From positions 45,456,847 to 45,520,846 of the forward strand of contig OX359248.1 of NCBI GenBank assembly GCA_947179485.1: a stretch of 64,000 bases of DNA. The letters are read 5' to 3'. Source of the DNA: Allacma fusca (lineage: Eukaryota > Arthropoda > Collembola > Symphypleona > Sminthuridae). Positions 34,301 to 42,466 of the stretch are shown here, one piece after another. Numbering within the stretch: position 1 is the stretch's first letter; each line of letters opens with the position of its first letter. The notes below the pieces were generated by a model. The model searched no databases, was not told where the DNA came from, and saw only the letters and a program-made list of their open reading frames with translations. The translations under genes and the position numbers were made by a program.

Positions 34301-36248
34301 TTGCGCTGTGGGCAGTTTCCCGTGGGCTATCGTACCTGTCCGTGACTCTTTTCCAAGCGATTGGCCAATTAATGTCTGTGACTATTAAATCTGTTATAGT
34401 TTGACTTGCTTCTCCGTCACTTAATGGCTCTATTAGGAGACGCATTTTCTCGGAAGGTGAGTACATATTGGATTGAGCTACCAATAAATTGAATTCGGTG
34501 CGGAACGGAGGCCATTCACGATGTGCACCAAGGAATTTTGGTACTGAGACCTTAGGCACCTTGAGGCGTGAACCTCCCATATTCGGGTTGAGAGTTTTAC
34601 GGAGTTCTGTAACCTCGGCAAAACACTTAAAGTGTTTAACCTCCAGGTTTCTCTGTTTCTTCAGTGCTTGAGTTAACGCATCTGATGGCGTTGCTGAAGG
34701 GTCGTTCTCAAAGTGTTGATAGCAGCTTGTGTGTAGACCTCTAATAACGGAGCTCATATCCTTGAGCTCAGGTTCGAGAATCTCTGCTTGTGTCGGAGTG
34801 AGCAGCGTATTGCCTGCTCGGTGGAAAATTAACATCCGGTTAATTTCCGTTATGCGATCGTCCAGAGCGTTCGTCTGGGCCGCATGTTCCTGTTGCGCCA
34901 TTGTTAAAGTTTGAGCACTGGGGGAATTCGAAAACTTGTGTGGCGGCTTGTGAGGCGGTTGAGGAGGGGAAGGTGTTCTTTTGTGAGAGGCACTAGTTTC
35001 AGACGGGGATTGTGTCTGTTGAAAAACTTGTGACGTACCTTGACCTTCGCTAGTTGAGGTAGGTCCGGATCCTTTTGGCAGCGGATTGGATCCTTTCACT
35101 GGTTGGACCTTTGGAATGCCAGTAGCTACTGGCCCTTTTGATTCGTCCTCGTCTGACGAACTGTAATTGAGTTCACTGGGAGAACTCTTGCCACTAAGTC
35201 GTTTAGTGGGCTTACCTTGAGGTGACCCGGTTTCGGATTCTTCGGTATCAGCTAAGGTTTCAGCGTCCGAACTGGAGCCGGATGTGATGGGATTACTATC
35301 TTGATCCACGAATAGATAGGTGTCCCGAACTGAACTGCCTCTCCCGCTGTCTAGGAGTTGTCGATGGAGTTCAGTTTCCCGTAGAAGGTCCTTGGCGCCT
35401 TCGGAGGGTTGAGAAATATCGTCTGCGGTGAATGAGTGGAACTCTGATGGTTCCTCAAGTAACGATTGAAATTCTTCTGCAACCGTTAAGTCCCCGGTTG
35501 CTATATTACGTAATTGAGGTTGCTGTTCTGATTCTGCTGCGTCTGCTTTCCCGGCGGGTGAGTGTAAGTAGATGAACCGTTTTAGATAACTTACGAACTC
35601 AGGATAGTCGTTGTCGTCGATAATAACATCCAAGTTTGTCTTAAACACTTTCTTGAACTTTTGGAATATGTATTCCAAATCCTCGTCACTTAATGGGTTG
35701 TCGAAATTATAGTCTTGAGGTAGATCTAGGTCATATGCCCTTGAATCCTGGGAGTCGAATCCGACGTGGAACTTAAAGTTTCGTCGGCGGGCGAGTTCCT
35801 TGGAAAGCGCTCGTTCCACTGATTCTCCTGTAACCTTAGGAGATCGTCCAGACAAGGGTTTTCTCGACCGTAGTCGAGAAGCGATGGGAGTTGAGGATAC
35901 AAGAGAAGAACTCACAAGAAAGGGATTAGGGGCTGTTGGCCTATCTATCGGTAGAGACCTTGCCTTCCTAACTTCTATTTGTTTGTTTATCCAACGTGAT
36001 ATGTTAGGCACAGCACGGAGTTTTAGGTAGGTTTCTAATTTCTTTTTAGCTTCTAATAATCTATTTATTTCAGGGATATTATTAGCCTTTGTGGCTAATT
36101 CGAGACCAAATAACGACAAATAATAGTTTTTTAACCAAAACTGTATGTCCTCTGAAGTTTTATATAAACCTCCAGTGACTGGGTCTAATTCAGTAGGAAG
36201 TCGGGTTTCGGGATCTTTGTATGAGGAAGGATCCTCGAATTCGAACAT
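28329..36248 (-). CDS. BEL/Pao Gag-Pol polyprotein fused to a seven-transmembrane receptor
   Basis: A 2,639-codon uninterrupted frame. Approximate residues: 1-449 N-terminal extension (acidic, Ser/Pro-rich); 450 a canonical gag-like start (MAQQEHAAQ); 563-710 DUF1759 gag; 847-910 zinc knuckles (CIYCGNTKHGVYSC, CLNCLGSHHANTC); protease DTGAQNSF at about 963; RT with LVADIKAMYRQI at about 1287 and YMDDY at about 1367; RNase H (HGFADASEKA) at about 1541; integrase HHCC at about 1843 (HCHESLGHSG...CMLC) and catalytic D, D, E at about 1920, 1988 and 2042; DUF5641 at 2139-2230; signal-like hydrophobic stretch at about 2272-2290; receptor 2306-2588; second signal-like stretch at about 2597-2615. The usual BEL/Pao product is about 1,700-1,900 residues, so both ends are extended. 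A protease could cut the chain; no cleavage sites are proven. Confidence 0.93.
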   Translation of the reverse strand: MFEFEDPSSYKDPETRLPTELDPVTGGLYKTSEDIQFWLKNYYLSLFGLELATKANNIPEINRLLEAKKKLETYLKLRAVPNISRWINKQIEVRKARSLPIDRPTAPNPFLVSSSLVSSTPIASRLRSRKPLSGRSPKVTGESVERALSKELARRRNFKFHVGFDSQDSRAYDLDLPQDYNFDNPLSDEDLEYIFQKFKKVFKTNLDVIIDDNDYPEFVSYLKRFIYLHSPAGKADAAESEQQPQLRNIATGDLTVAEEFQSLLEEPSEFHSFTADDISQPSEGAKDLLRETELHRQLLDSGRGSSVRDTYLFVDQDSNPITSGSSSDAETLADTEESETGSPQGKPTKRLSGKSSPSELNYSSSDEDESKGPVATGIPKVQPVKGSNPLPKGSGPTSTSEGQGTSQVFQQTQSPSETSASHKRTPSPPQPPHKPPHKFSNSPSAQTLTMAQQEHAAQTNALDDRITEINRMLIFHRAGNTLLTPTQAEILEPELKDMSSVIRGLHTSCYQHFENDPSATPSDALTQALKKQRNLEVKHFKCFAEVTELRKTLNPNMGGSRLKVPKVSVPKFLGAHREWPPFRTEFNLLVAQSNMYSPSEKMRLLIEPLSDGEASQTITDLIVTDINWPIAWKRVTDRYDSPRETAHSAIRPLLDLPPLMSQTDSGLHKLISTVRTTRSQLQQIPDLNEAEILYLHFIMARLDTKTINEFNQSLENSEVPALDVCITFLENKAKNLGLTKEIRHNSATAAITKRVNHQSRRDNHNKVVMMAVSDTEGYTSTDSRSTSTGRTSRSRQGTQSKSPKPKKKVLATVKRSSWSSRNRSSSRETSSPGRRTKSIPFRRLVRPCIYCGNTKHGVYSCDAYNRLEISKRRDWVKEAKRCLNCLGSHHANTCVSTKTCSVCQKKHHTSLHRPESEGFRRSPSVNTILHQTTDKVDAETGLLPTALVAVEHKGFSMVVRSLLDTGAQNSFITEAIVNRLKLPLRQGPEKFSVAGGHNLPVLGQVTIWIRSLVYPDKALVIEPYVLTQITADLPTHPIEVQQWDHTAKLPLADPNFNTPGPIDLLLGSSIIDRIMRAKRIKGRHFLPSAYSTDFGYIVMGAAPAPTQQRVCTIYPMDQLNFDMEKFWNIENLPNVPLLHEDDQFCENHYSQNTIRLPNGRYQVRWPFRPNHPELGNSKDMATNRWISVERKILKNPVAMSSYHEQLQEYLDLDQMEEVPQDQINSRKSYYMPHHAVIKESSTSTKLRVVFDASAKTSHRISLNEILLPGPTIQPTLFDHLLKFRLRKIALVADIKAMYRQIAVHPDEQDFSRIIWRKHPSEPLKSYRMKVVAFGISPAPFIACRTLLQVAKDEKDRFPIGAHAVTEDFYMDDYMTSQDSEEDALEVQSQLIQMLATAHFSLRKWSSNSSRVLAALPKEYRETQLPMKIDESDTLKTLGLKWSPSSDQFYFTLNLDLSIVHTKRTMLSSISKIYDSLGWLAPTIVRAKILMQATWLKHLDWDEPLTEDVLETWLSYAKNLRYLVTIRIPRCLHYDHTWHWELHGFADASEKAYAATVYLRGVSNQNVQIQLVVSKSRVAPVKTVTIPRLELQGAVLLAQLMDHVKRTWNIPLASVHYWTDSSIALHWIYSKPSKWKIYVANRVQQIHDVSTVEQWHHVPSEQNPADCASRGIPPEELQDHALWWNGPAFLSQPIYNIPVFRQDAPTPASSTEEKHQVLSIQQAPPKSVISSLVQISSWKKIRAVFTLLIRIKNRHSFQTTWSIRPSPLEILQAEDQLVSLLQNEVYSDIIQEIQGTKTNTKQDRQLKTLCLFMDSIGILRVGGRLKHANLSYNTKHPILLPGRHPIVQAIIRHCHESLGHSGVQTTLNFLRQRFWIPGHIRAIKTVLHKCMLCFRFRAKPLQQLMAPLPNFRVNQARAFLHVGTDYAGPFELKNFCGNKTTRFKVWICLFTCLTSRAIHLELVSSMTYEGFLLALRRFMSRRGRPTDVYSDNGLNFVGANNYLTSTAETLNELQDASDKILPDQQLETINWHFNPPRTPHQGGVWEACVKLVKTYLKKIMIEPAYNWEQMETILVFIEALVNSRPLTPISSDPHDLEALTPAQFLVGTSLLWIPEHSLTHLKLNKLDHFQLLQRRSTDLWERWQDEYLTSLQKRGKWNTETPNIKIGDLVLIVDDQTQPLEWKLGRVKTTHPGKDGLTRVTTLEVSGTYKNDKGMTKKVTKEVIRPITKIAPLPIYDGESYSSTESTTQTENKKTSELKPVLVTRAHTTTPAIQWIIAFLCICMTNVVQANRNNPFISTVNFTRPPMFLLIYSITLAIIGSLGHLLNIVTLCQKSELRSLTMTWFIISLSISDLLFSSITMPLTIARHLYPDWIITLSFCQGYCYLFYSNVTCSIVNIMAITINRTIRIVYSHLYNRCFTYHKTGIYLTIIWIFSYGMMIPTTLGIWGQFGIFQSPPKSCGMVSSRNPRLILLSLEIAGPMLTILVCYLSILRYVRTHTRSVNGSIWTTSTELERHVTKSVMIIFFSFLACYLPALAIGTAYTYRQLSYETKIGIEAFTWSLPCINLIVHIMMNPSYRREYKKLLFRYCNRRLFRINLPWFTTTMVFLCLLGSALGNHNANPRLEAISPPCTISWPTHHI
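28485..29333 (-). other. rhodopsin-class (Tre1/moody-like) GPCR module in the retrotransposon ORF
   Basis: Residues 2306-2588 of the large frame give seven hydrophobic spans with class A landmarks: D2.50 in SLSISDLLF (2352), Cys near TM3 (2379/2383) and in ECL2 (2459), NRT at 2403-2405 in place of DRY (Tre1 uses NRY), W4.50 (2431), P5.50-like (2479), CYLP (2530-2533) in place of CWxP, and NLIVH (2565-2569) in place of NPxxY. N1.50 is His (SLGHLLN). The segment WGQFG followed by the SCGMV loop and SPK/NPR-like RNPRL is typical of the arthropod Tre1/moody group. The frame is intact, with no intron and no stop. The receptor occupies the usual env position. Signalling ability is uncertain because several microswitches are changed; ligand unknown. 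Confidence 0.85.
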
Positions 36249-36426
36249 GGATTTGGGTATGGGAAGGAGTCAAAATAAAAAGGGCTGATATAACCATGAG
36301 TAGGATAATAATGGAAAAGAGTAGTTGACTAATGATAAATGATAACATGTAATTAATAATTTTTATGACTATGAACGTAACTGAATTAATACATATTTTA
36401 TTTTTGAAAATAAAGATATCGATTAT

Positions 36427-36828
36427 TTAATGGTTGGTCCACAATGTTTCTGCTAGAACCATGTGTGGAGGTGGTGGCAGTTGGTCTAAAGTAATCCTGA
36501 TTATTTTGAGTAATCGTTGTGCCTTTTTAAATTGTTTTAACAATATCTTACTTTCTAGGGGTGGTGTGTTTTCTTTAAGTTTTTGAATGTGAGCTTTATT
36601 AGATCGAAGTGTTTTGTAGAAAATTCTGTACCTTTGTTGGTTGTGTCGATTTGAGGTTGGAGTGTTTTCTAAATTATCCCTGAATTCTTGCAGTAGTTCG
36701 CACAATTTGTAGATGTTATCCCAGCTGCTCCGGGAAATGGAGGGCCAAAATATGTCGGGGGGAACGTATAGGAAGTCGGGATGTAATTGTGCTAGAACAG
36801 GTATCGCACGTGCGTTCATGTATGACAC
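36427..36828 (-). CDS. leader ORF of the BEL/Pao element, unknown
   Basis: 133 residues upstream of gag on the same strand: hydrophobic/aromatic N-terminal third (HPDFLYVPPDIFWP), then a basic, helix-rich stretch (QRYRIFYKTL, LKQFKKAQRLLKIIRITL) and a Pro run (LPPPPH). No family recognised. It ends 178 bp before the large frame begins. BEL/Pao elements do not normally carry such a frame; possible accessory gene or chance ORF. Confidence 0.4.
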   Translation of the reverse strand: MSYMNARAIPVLAQLHPDFLYVPPDIFWPSISRSSWDNIYKLCELLQEFRDNLENTPTSNRHNQQRYRIFYKTLRSNKAHIQKLKENTPPLESKILLKQFKKAQRLLKIIRITLDQLPPPPHMVLAETLWTNH

Positions 36829-37337
36829 GATCCTGGGCCAATGTTTTACATAGACCGGCGTTCTTGATTGGTCAACCGAATTTCCTGATCATGTAGTAAT
36901 TCTAGCAGTTTGTCTAGTTTCGATTTCAAATTATATCGATAATATGATGGGCATTCCCTTATCAACTTAGATTCATACATACATAAAACATCCCCAATTT
37001 GTTGTTTGAATTTTTGAAATGATACGATTTCACTACGTATATCGGCTAGAGAATTAAAGCTAGAGAGTTATTAAACAATTCAATTTGTTCTTTAGCACAA
37101 ATGATTAAAGTACTCAAATGCCTAATTGCAGTACTGTAAAATTCTGCTGGAGTTTGATCTTGAGCTTGCTTAGATGCCCAGTTCATTAAGTAACAAATGT
37201 TCAAGAAACTGAACTAATATATAAGATATTTTCTTAATATATTTGATTTTACAATAGTTTCTATTGAAATAAATGATTTATTTTTAAGAATTCGATTTAT
37301 ATACGATTTTAATAAGGTTTTGAATGAATACTGATAT
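36829..37337. other. BEL/Pao leader, non-coding stretch
   Basis: AT-rich internal leader between two small frames. No clear coding on minus beyond short broken pieces. Confidence 0.35.
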
Positions 37338-37736
37338 TTACCGAATGCCGTTTACAGCTTGTATAAAATCCCAATCCCAATTATATCTATTGTCGGGGTC
37401 AGCTATCTTCTCTAATGTAAGTTGTATTTCGATGCAAGAGTCGATTTTGGTCTGTATATCTACTTGCATGTATCTACTATACCAATCAAAGTGGAAGTGA
37501 AATTCCTCTTCGTGGGACAAAATATATTGTTCTAGTCGATTACTTTCAGAACGTGCTCGTATACGAGCGTCTTCAGTTGTCAAGGGATGTTGTTGTGCAA
37601 ATACCAGCTGCTGTTGTATAGAGTCGAGGAGTCGATCGATGTCTAACGCGAATAATTGATAATAGTCGGGACGAACCATAGATGCGGGTGAAACCCTATC
37701 GATGAATCTGTCGGAGCACAGCCCTCGGGGGCACAA
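37338..37736 (-). CDS. leader ORF of the BEL/Pao element, unknown
   Basis: 132 residues, Gln/Asp/Arg-rich and predicted helical (DIDRLLDSIQQQLVFAQ, RIRARSESNRLEQYILSHEE, IQLTLEKIADPDN). No family recognised. A Met at about 37679 (MVRPDYYQLF) is a likelier start, since the residues before it overlap another frame. Its style resembles the first 100 residues of the large frame, so an ancient relation within the element is possible but not shown. Confidence 0.4.
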   Translation of the reverse strand: MCPRGLCSDRFIDRVSPASMVRPDYYQLFALDIDRLLDSIQQQLVFAQQHPLTTEDARIRARSESNRLEQYILSHEEEFHFHFDWYSRYMQVDIQTKIDSCIEIQLTLEKIADPDNRYNWDWDFIQAVNGIR

Positions 37737-38179
37737 AAGTTGATCTGACCTGGTGGCCCTCTGGGACCACAGAGTTGAAGTAACGGATGTAGGGCCCGTG
37801 ACGGAGGCGGTGCGGCGGCAAAACGTCCGATAAAATCGGCGGGGAAGGCGGCAAATGACGTCCGGGAGAGGATGAGAAGAAACCGGGTATCGGCGGTTAT
37901 GACGGCAGCGAGCGACGAACCGGGTAGCGGCAGATACGGGCCAGAAGTTCGAGAGCAGAATGGCATGAAGAGCCGAGACGTCACAGAGGGCAGCTGAACG
38001 GGGCGCGTCGGGGGGCAGGACCGTTTCGGCGGCAGCAACTGGGATCCCTCTGCACGGAGTACAAAATAGGATGAAATCCGGGCGGCGGCAAGGAGACCGG
38101 GTAGAGACCGGGTAGAGACCGAGTAGAGACCAGGTAGAGACCGAGTAGAGACCGGGTAGATTTCCTTAAGGGGAGCCAC
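37643..38179 (-). CDS. GC-rich leader ORF next to the primer site, doubtful
   Basis: 178 codons with Pro/Ser/Ala/Arg bias starting at the primer site; the first residues are encoded by the 11-bp tandem repeat (SLPGLYSVSTRSLPGL). GC-rich composition contrasts with the AT-rich surroundings. It could be structured leader RNA rather than protein. Confidence 0.25.
   Translation of the reverse strand: MAPLKEIYPVSTRSLPGLYSVSTRSLPGLLAAARISSYFVLRAEGSQLLPPKRSCPPTRPVQLPSVTSRLFMPFCSRTSGPYLPLPGSSLAAVITADTRFLLILSRTSFAAFPADFIGRFAAAPPPSRALHPLLQLCGPRGPPGQINFCAPEGCAPTDSSIGFHPHLWFVPTIINYSR
38095..38160. repeat. 11-bp tandem repeat in the BEL/Pao leader
   Basis: Six copies of GACC(G/A)(G/A)GTAGA directly beside the primer-binding region. 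Confidence 0.9.
38164..38178 (-). promoter_or_regulatory. BEL/Pao primer-binding site (candidate)
   Basis: On minus, TGGCTCCCCTTAAGG begins 2 nt inside the 5' LTR. The TGG start matches the CCA end of a tRNA; which tRNA it pairs with was not determined. Confidence 0.65.
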
Positions 38180-38180
38180 T

Positions 38181-38629
38181 TATTGCGGAATGCAATGATG
38201 AGGAAAATAAACCTTAAACTTTGTTGAGTGAAAGTAATGTTTATTTATTGAGTGCCAGAATTGTACTAAATTTTACATTAAATATTCGGGGTATTTATAC
38301 TAAATTCTATGGGAAAATAATTAATTAGTAATCTAGAAGAAACCACATTAAAATCATTTTTGTAAAGAGATAGAATATCTTGTGGTTAGAGGAAAACCAC
38401 AAATATAATTATTCTTATTCCAAAAGGTAAGAGACCACAAATTAGTGGAATTAATCATTGTTTACATAATTATGTAAAGAGACTAATTAACCGCAATTTA
38501 GATTATACGTAACAATTTAAAGGAAAGATTATGTTAATTAGGAGGACAAAAACATTTAATTAAAAGGAAAGAAACATTTAATTAATTGTGCTGACGTGGC
38601 TTAGTTTGTCTCTACTCTGAGACACAACA
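38181..38629 (-). repeat. BEL/Pao 5' LTR
   Basis: 449 bp, same ends as the 3' LTR and about 2 differences (ATATGGGG versus ATTCGGGG). On its outer side is the target duplication CATCG (38630-38634). The minus strand has a TATA-like AGTATAAATA (about 38293-38302) and an AATAAA within CAATAAATAAAC (about 38240-38250). Confidence 0.95.
38293..38302 (-). promoter_or_regulatory. LTR TATA-like box
   Basis: AGTATAAATA on minus, about 50 bp ahead of the AATAAA signal, the expected U3/R order. The same box is in the other LTR at about 27491-27500. Confidence 0.6.
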
Positions 38630-39132
38630 CATCGGAAACTGGTGCTCTTCCAATAGTTTTGTAATAATAGATTGCCTTTAACATCCTTCCATTGGGATAG
38701 TTTGTGTGTAATGCAGTTGTGCATTTCATGTATTATCATAGCAAAATCAGGTATAATTCCAGGTTATTACCTAATATTAGATAGGAAATAGGATATCGGT
38801 CTCAACTCGGGTACATTATTCAGTCCAGAGTCGGTCTTTAATCATTATAAAAATAGTTCATTGTGATTATATAAAAACTTTTTATTACAACTTGTACTGG
38901 CCTGGAACTTTCAGCCACCCTTTGGATTTTTTAGATAGGAAAAGATTTGAGGGTAGATAGCTGATTGATTAAATATTAAAAGTTTGTTTTATGCTGAAAC
39001 ATATAGACTATATTATATTTTATTCGTCCATTTGCTCTTTGTCTACAGTTGTACAAAGTAATTACAATAATGCGAGATGTTGTTTGGAATAATTATTTGG
39101 TTTACGTATTATGTAATAATTACCTATTTTAG

Positions 39133-39351
39133 ATACAGAAACTGAACCATGGCGAGCATGAGGCCGTGACTGAATTTCGTGAGGTCTCGCCCCAGCCTCT
39201 GAGTTTACTGGAGTCATACCTTGATGTCACGGAGGATGAGAACAACCTCAGATTTGTTATTACCCAATTCGGAGATTTAGTCTTGGAGGAGATTCCATCG
39301 TTACTGGACCTCTGACATTGCTGATGTGTTAGTAAAATTTTAGAAGCCAGT
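39133..39351 (+). pseudogene. exon-like segment, second-block copy
   Basis: Same sequence and splice-site context as 23313-23531, in block A' (offset 15,820). Its decayed partner is at 40325-40542. Confidence 0.5.
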
Positions 39352-40602
39352 GTAAGTACTTAACTGTCTACATTAAATTAAGGATTAAGACCGCAAGTGC
39401 ATAAACATTATTGCCACCCGTTTGCTATCTACAACCGAAATATCACTGCTTTGACTTGACATGTTAAAAAAATTATAAATAATTATATTTAAATTTATTT
39501 TTTTAAATCTAACCTTTCCTACCTAAGAGTAGTAGGATTCTGAAGGGGTCAGTATTTTGATTCATTTTTAACCTAGCCAATTCAAAATTACTTAGATGTT
39601 GGAGTAATTAGGTAACTCAAAACGTCAAACATATGCTAATAAAAACTCGGAACTCAAAACATAGAATAATGAATAACTGTAACTTCTGGGATTGTGGTAG
39701 GCGATATGGGGGTGGCAGATCTGGGTGGTAATTGATGGAAAAAGTAAAGAAACGAAGAATTTTCTGCGGTTTAAGTGGTAGTACTTCAAATTAATATTGA
39801 CAATAAAAAAGCTAATAAAGAAGTTGCAATCGTGATTTGTAATAATAATTGTTAACGATGTTCCAGGAAAACTGAAGACACATTGACAATTCATCGGTGC
39901 TCATTATCAATTCAATTTTCTGATGTGAGTCAGCTTGGACATATAAAAGTCTGTGTATATACTAAAAATAGATTGCCTTTAACATCCTTTCGTTGGGATA
40001 GTTTGTGTGTAATCCAATCGATTGAACTACTTGAATTGCTATTAATAGCCTGTATTATCTATTATTACATATTATTAGATCTTTATGAAAGGTTTGCTAC
40101 AAAGTAGGGTGCATATATACATAGGAAATCTGAGATTTTTTAAATTTGAGAGTTGATAGTTGATTGATTAAATATTAAGTTTGTTTTAGGCTTAAACATA
40201 TAAACTATATATTTTATTCGTCCATTTGCTCTTTGTCTACAGTTGTACAAACTAATTACAATAATTAATGTTGTTTGAAATAATTATTTGGTTTACTTAT
40301 GTAATTTGCCATTAAATATTTTAGATACTGAAACTGAACCAAGGCGAGCATGAGGCCGTGACTGAATTTCGTGAGGTCTCACCCGTCTCTGAGTTTACTG
40401 GAGCCATTCCTTGATGTCACGGAGGATGAGAACAACCTCAGATATGTTATTACTTAATTCGGAGATCTAGTCTTGGAGGAGATTCCGTTCGTTACTGTAC
40501 CTCTGAAATTGCTGATGTGTTAGTAAAATTGAAGAAGCCAGTGTAAGTACATTGCTAAATTTACAAATTTACCATTTTTATTAAATTGATAACCAAATGT
40601 CT

Positions 40603-41080
40603 ATAATAATGTCTAATAATTATATATAATTAAAGAGGTTTAAAAAATGAGCAATTGTCTATCCCAATCCTAATTTATTCTAGTTGATTATAGTGTAAAC
40701 ACGACTAGAAGTTACGAAGAATATTTAAAAGCAATAAAAAATAGTTTTTCCTATATTTATTAGGAATACTATTTTATAAAGAACGAAAAATGATCAAAAA
40801 AATGACAAAAAGAAAATGCTCCTTGGTGGATGTGAACCCGAGTCCATGCGTAGCATAAAAGAACTCGGCACTCTGTACGCTACGCCACGCCGTCACTTCT
40901 TGGAAGGGACAGAATTACTTGAGGCTATATTCCACTCACCAAAACTTTATGACTGATTTGCGCGAAATCCAAAGCCCACACAGGCATAATATGTACACCA
41001 TTGGAAAGCTCTCAGCAAGGGCTTTCCATACATGTGCATATCATGCCGATCGGAGTGTGGCAGGAGAAAAGGGTCCATTG
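40603..41080. other. second spacer of the segmental duplication
   Basis: 478 bp unrelated to the first spacer (24783-25588). AT-rich at the start; it holds a tRNA-like stretch at 40818-40897 and no protein-coding frame. Confidence 0.6.
40818..40897 (-). ncRNA. tRNA-derived sequence (SINE head or tRNA relic)
   Basis: On minus, an A-box-like TGGCGTAGCGTA (40876-40887) and a B-box-like GGGTTCACATCC (40828-40839) lie in tRNA order and spacing. The acceptor and T stems pair poorly, so this is not a working tRNA. Likely a SINE or relic. Confidence 0.4.
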
Positions 41081-42466
41081 TAAGAAACTTCTTCAGAGAA
41101 CGTGCACCTCGCTCACTTCCTGATCGCTGACTGATTTTCTTACTTTCCGATTTAATTTATTTAGAATTCATTACAACGAAAAAGGAGTATGATTGGCTAT
41201 TACTAAGATGTTGCTGATTCGAAGTGCTTTTCAAAAAAAACTTTTTTACTAAACAAGGGATGATGATCTTTTTTACTTTTGTAATAAATTTTTAATATGC
41301 TCTTTTAATTTTTTTACTAATTTTTGAATTAGATACAGATTTTTTATTGGCTCGTAGAGTTGGAGCGAAAATTCAAAAAAAATTCAAATGAATATACATT
41401 TTAGGTCCATATATTATAAGATTCCCTTGTAGTAATTGGGGTAACGGTTATGGGTATATAGAATTCCCCGGAAGATTTATCCTCGGCTGATGCCCTAATC
41501 CTATGAGGAGGCCCTTCCCTGCACCTCTAAACGAGATTGTAGGGTCCTACTAGACCCTGTCCCTATCCCAAAAGTACGGGAAAGATGGTACCTGCAGGAT
41601 AATATATGCAGTGGAAGTGGCTAGATACTAGGGAATTTGAGGCATATACGTATAGGAAATAATTATAATATTTTAATATAGAGCCAACATAAGGAAAATG
41701 AATATGCTGCAACGATATAGCATAGCTAATAAGGCTGGCAGCAATATAGAAGAATAGATAGGGTAGGTAATTATAAATGCCCAGGTCGTACCTATGGAGA
41801 TTTCCTCGTTGAGAGAAATCCAATAGTACAGGGTACGGAGAAGCTTTTATGCTTTACTTAAGAATCTTTATTTGAATAATAGTGGGCCGGTCCTGACTGT
41901 ACTGCAATGCCAGGTCAACCCGTGTCCCGGCTGGAGCAAGCTCTAAAACCAGGACTATTTCCAAAAATCAGTTTAATATACTGGGGTCCATTTGGACCCG
42001 TATCAGATATTAAGCTGAAAAGAACAGATTTTTATTTTACGCATATTTACGTGTAATACATTGATCATTGATATATTGTTCATGTTATTATAAGTGGTGT
42101 GTCTTATGTTGTTTAAATATCATGTGTAATTCATAAGGTATCATATAGACAGAAAATTGCAATGGTCATGTGTAATAGCTTACATAACAAGGTCATACAC
42201 ATTGATAGATTAAAGTAAATGCTCGTGGTTAGAACTGTTTGTGGCCAGTAAGGAACAAGATATAAATGTAACGGGACCACTTAATGACCTCGGAAATGGT
42301 CAGCTTCCTTATTAGACCCAGATAAGATTTTGCACAGAGTTTAGAGAGGAAGGAATCGTTGGCAGGGTCTCACGAACCTAGAAATCCGACAATTATGGGG
42401 TTATTGGACACTTCAGCGTTGGGGTACCGCTGGTTGTACAAAGGAATGAGGGGTTGGTACATGCCA
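41081..42466. repeat. duplicated block C'
   Basis: Second copy of 25589-26964. Unlike the first, it continues without a break into the rest of the R2-like element, so this is the ancestral arrangement and the first copy is cut. Confidence 0.9.
41655..42016 (-). repeat. R2-like conserved 3' UTR
   Basis: Copy of the shared 3' UTR, placed downstream (on minus) of the element at 42242-44700. Confidence 0.75.

Larger units (their letters stand above)
27379..38629 (-). mobile_element. BEL/Pao LTR retrotransposon with a receptor gene and envelope remnant
   Basis: Spans 11.25 kb between two 449-bp LTRs and is flanked by CATCG. Coding on minus: leader frames, gag, protease, RT, RNase H, integrase, a seven-transmembrane receptor, and an envelope piece. 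Domain order (protease-RT-RNase H-integrase), the YMDDY RT box and the DUF1759/DUF5641 domains place it in BEL/Pao. LTRs differ at about 2 of 449 positions, so the insertion is recent. The 3' end is abnormal: 77 bp of target DNA (27828-27904) lie between the 3' LTR and the envelope piece, and the polypurine tract is absent. Confidence 0.93.
26967..40602 (+). repeat. duplicated block A' carrying the BEL/Pao insertion
   Basis: 26967-27378 matches 22403-22814; 38630-40602 matches 22810-24782. The BEL/Pao element lies between. The 5-bp CATCG at 27374-27378 and at 38630-38634 is single in block A, so it is the target-site duplication. Confidence 0.9.

Noticed and set aside
38164..38178. Naming the priming tRNA of the BEL/Pao element
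   Set aside because: The TGGCTCCCC pairing could not be matched confidently to one tRNA without the host tRNA set.
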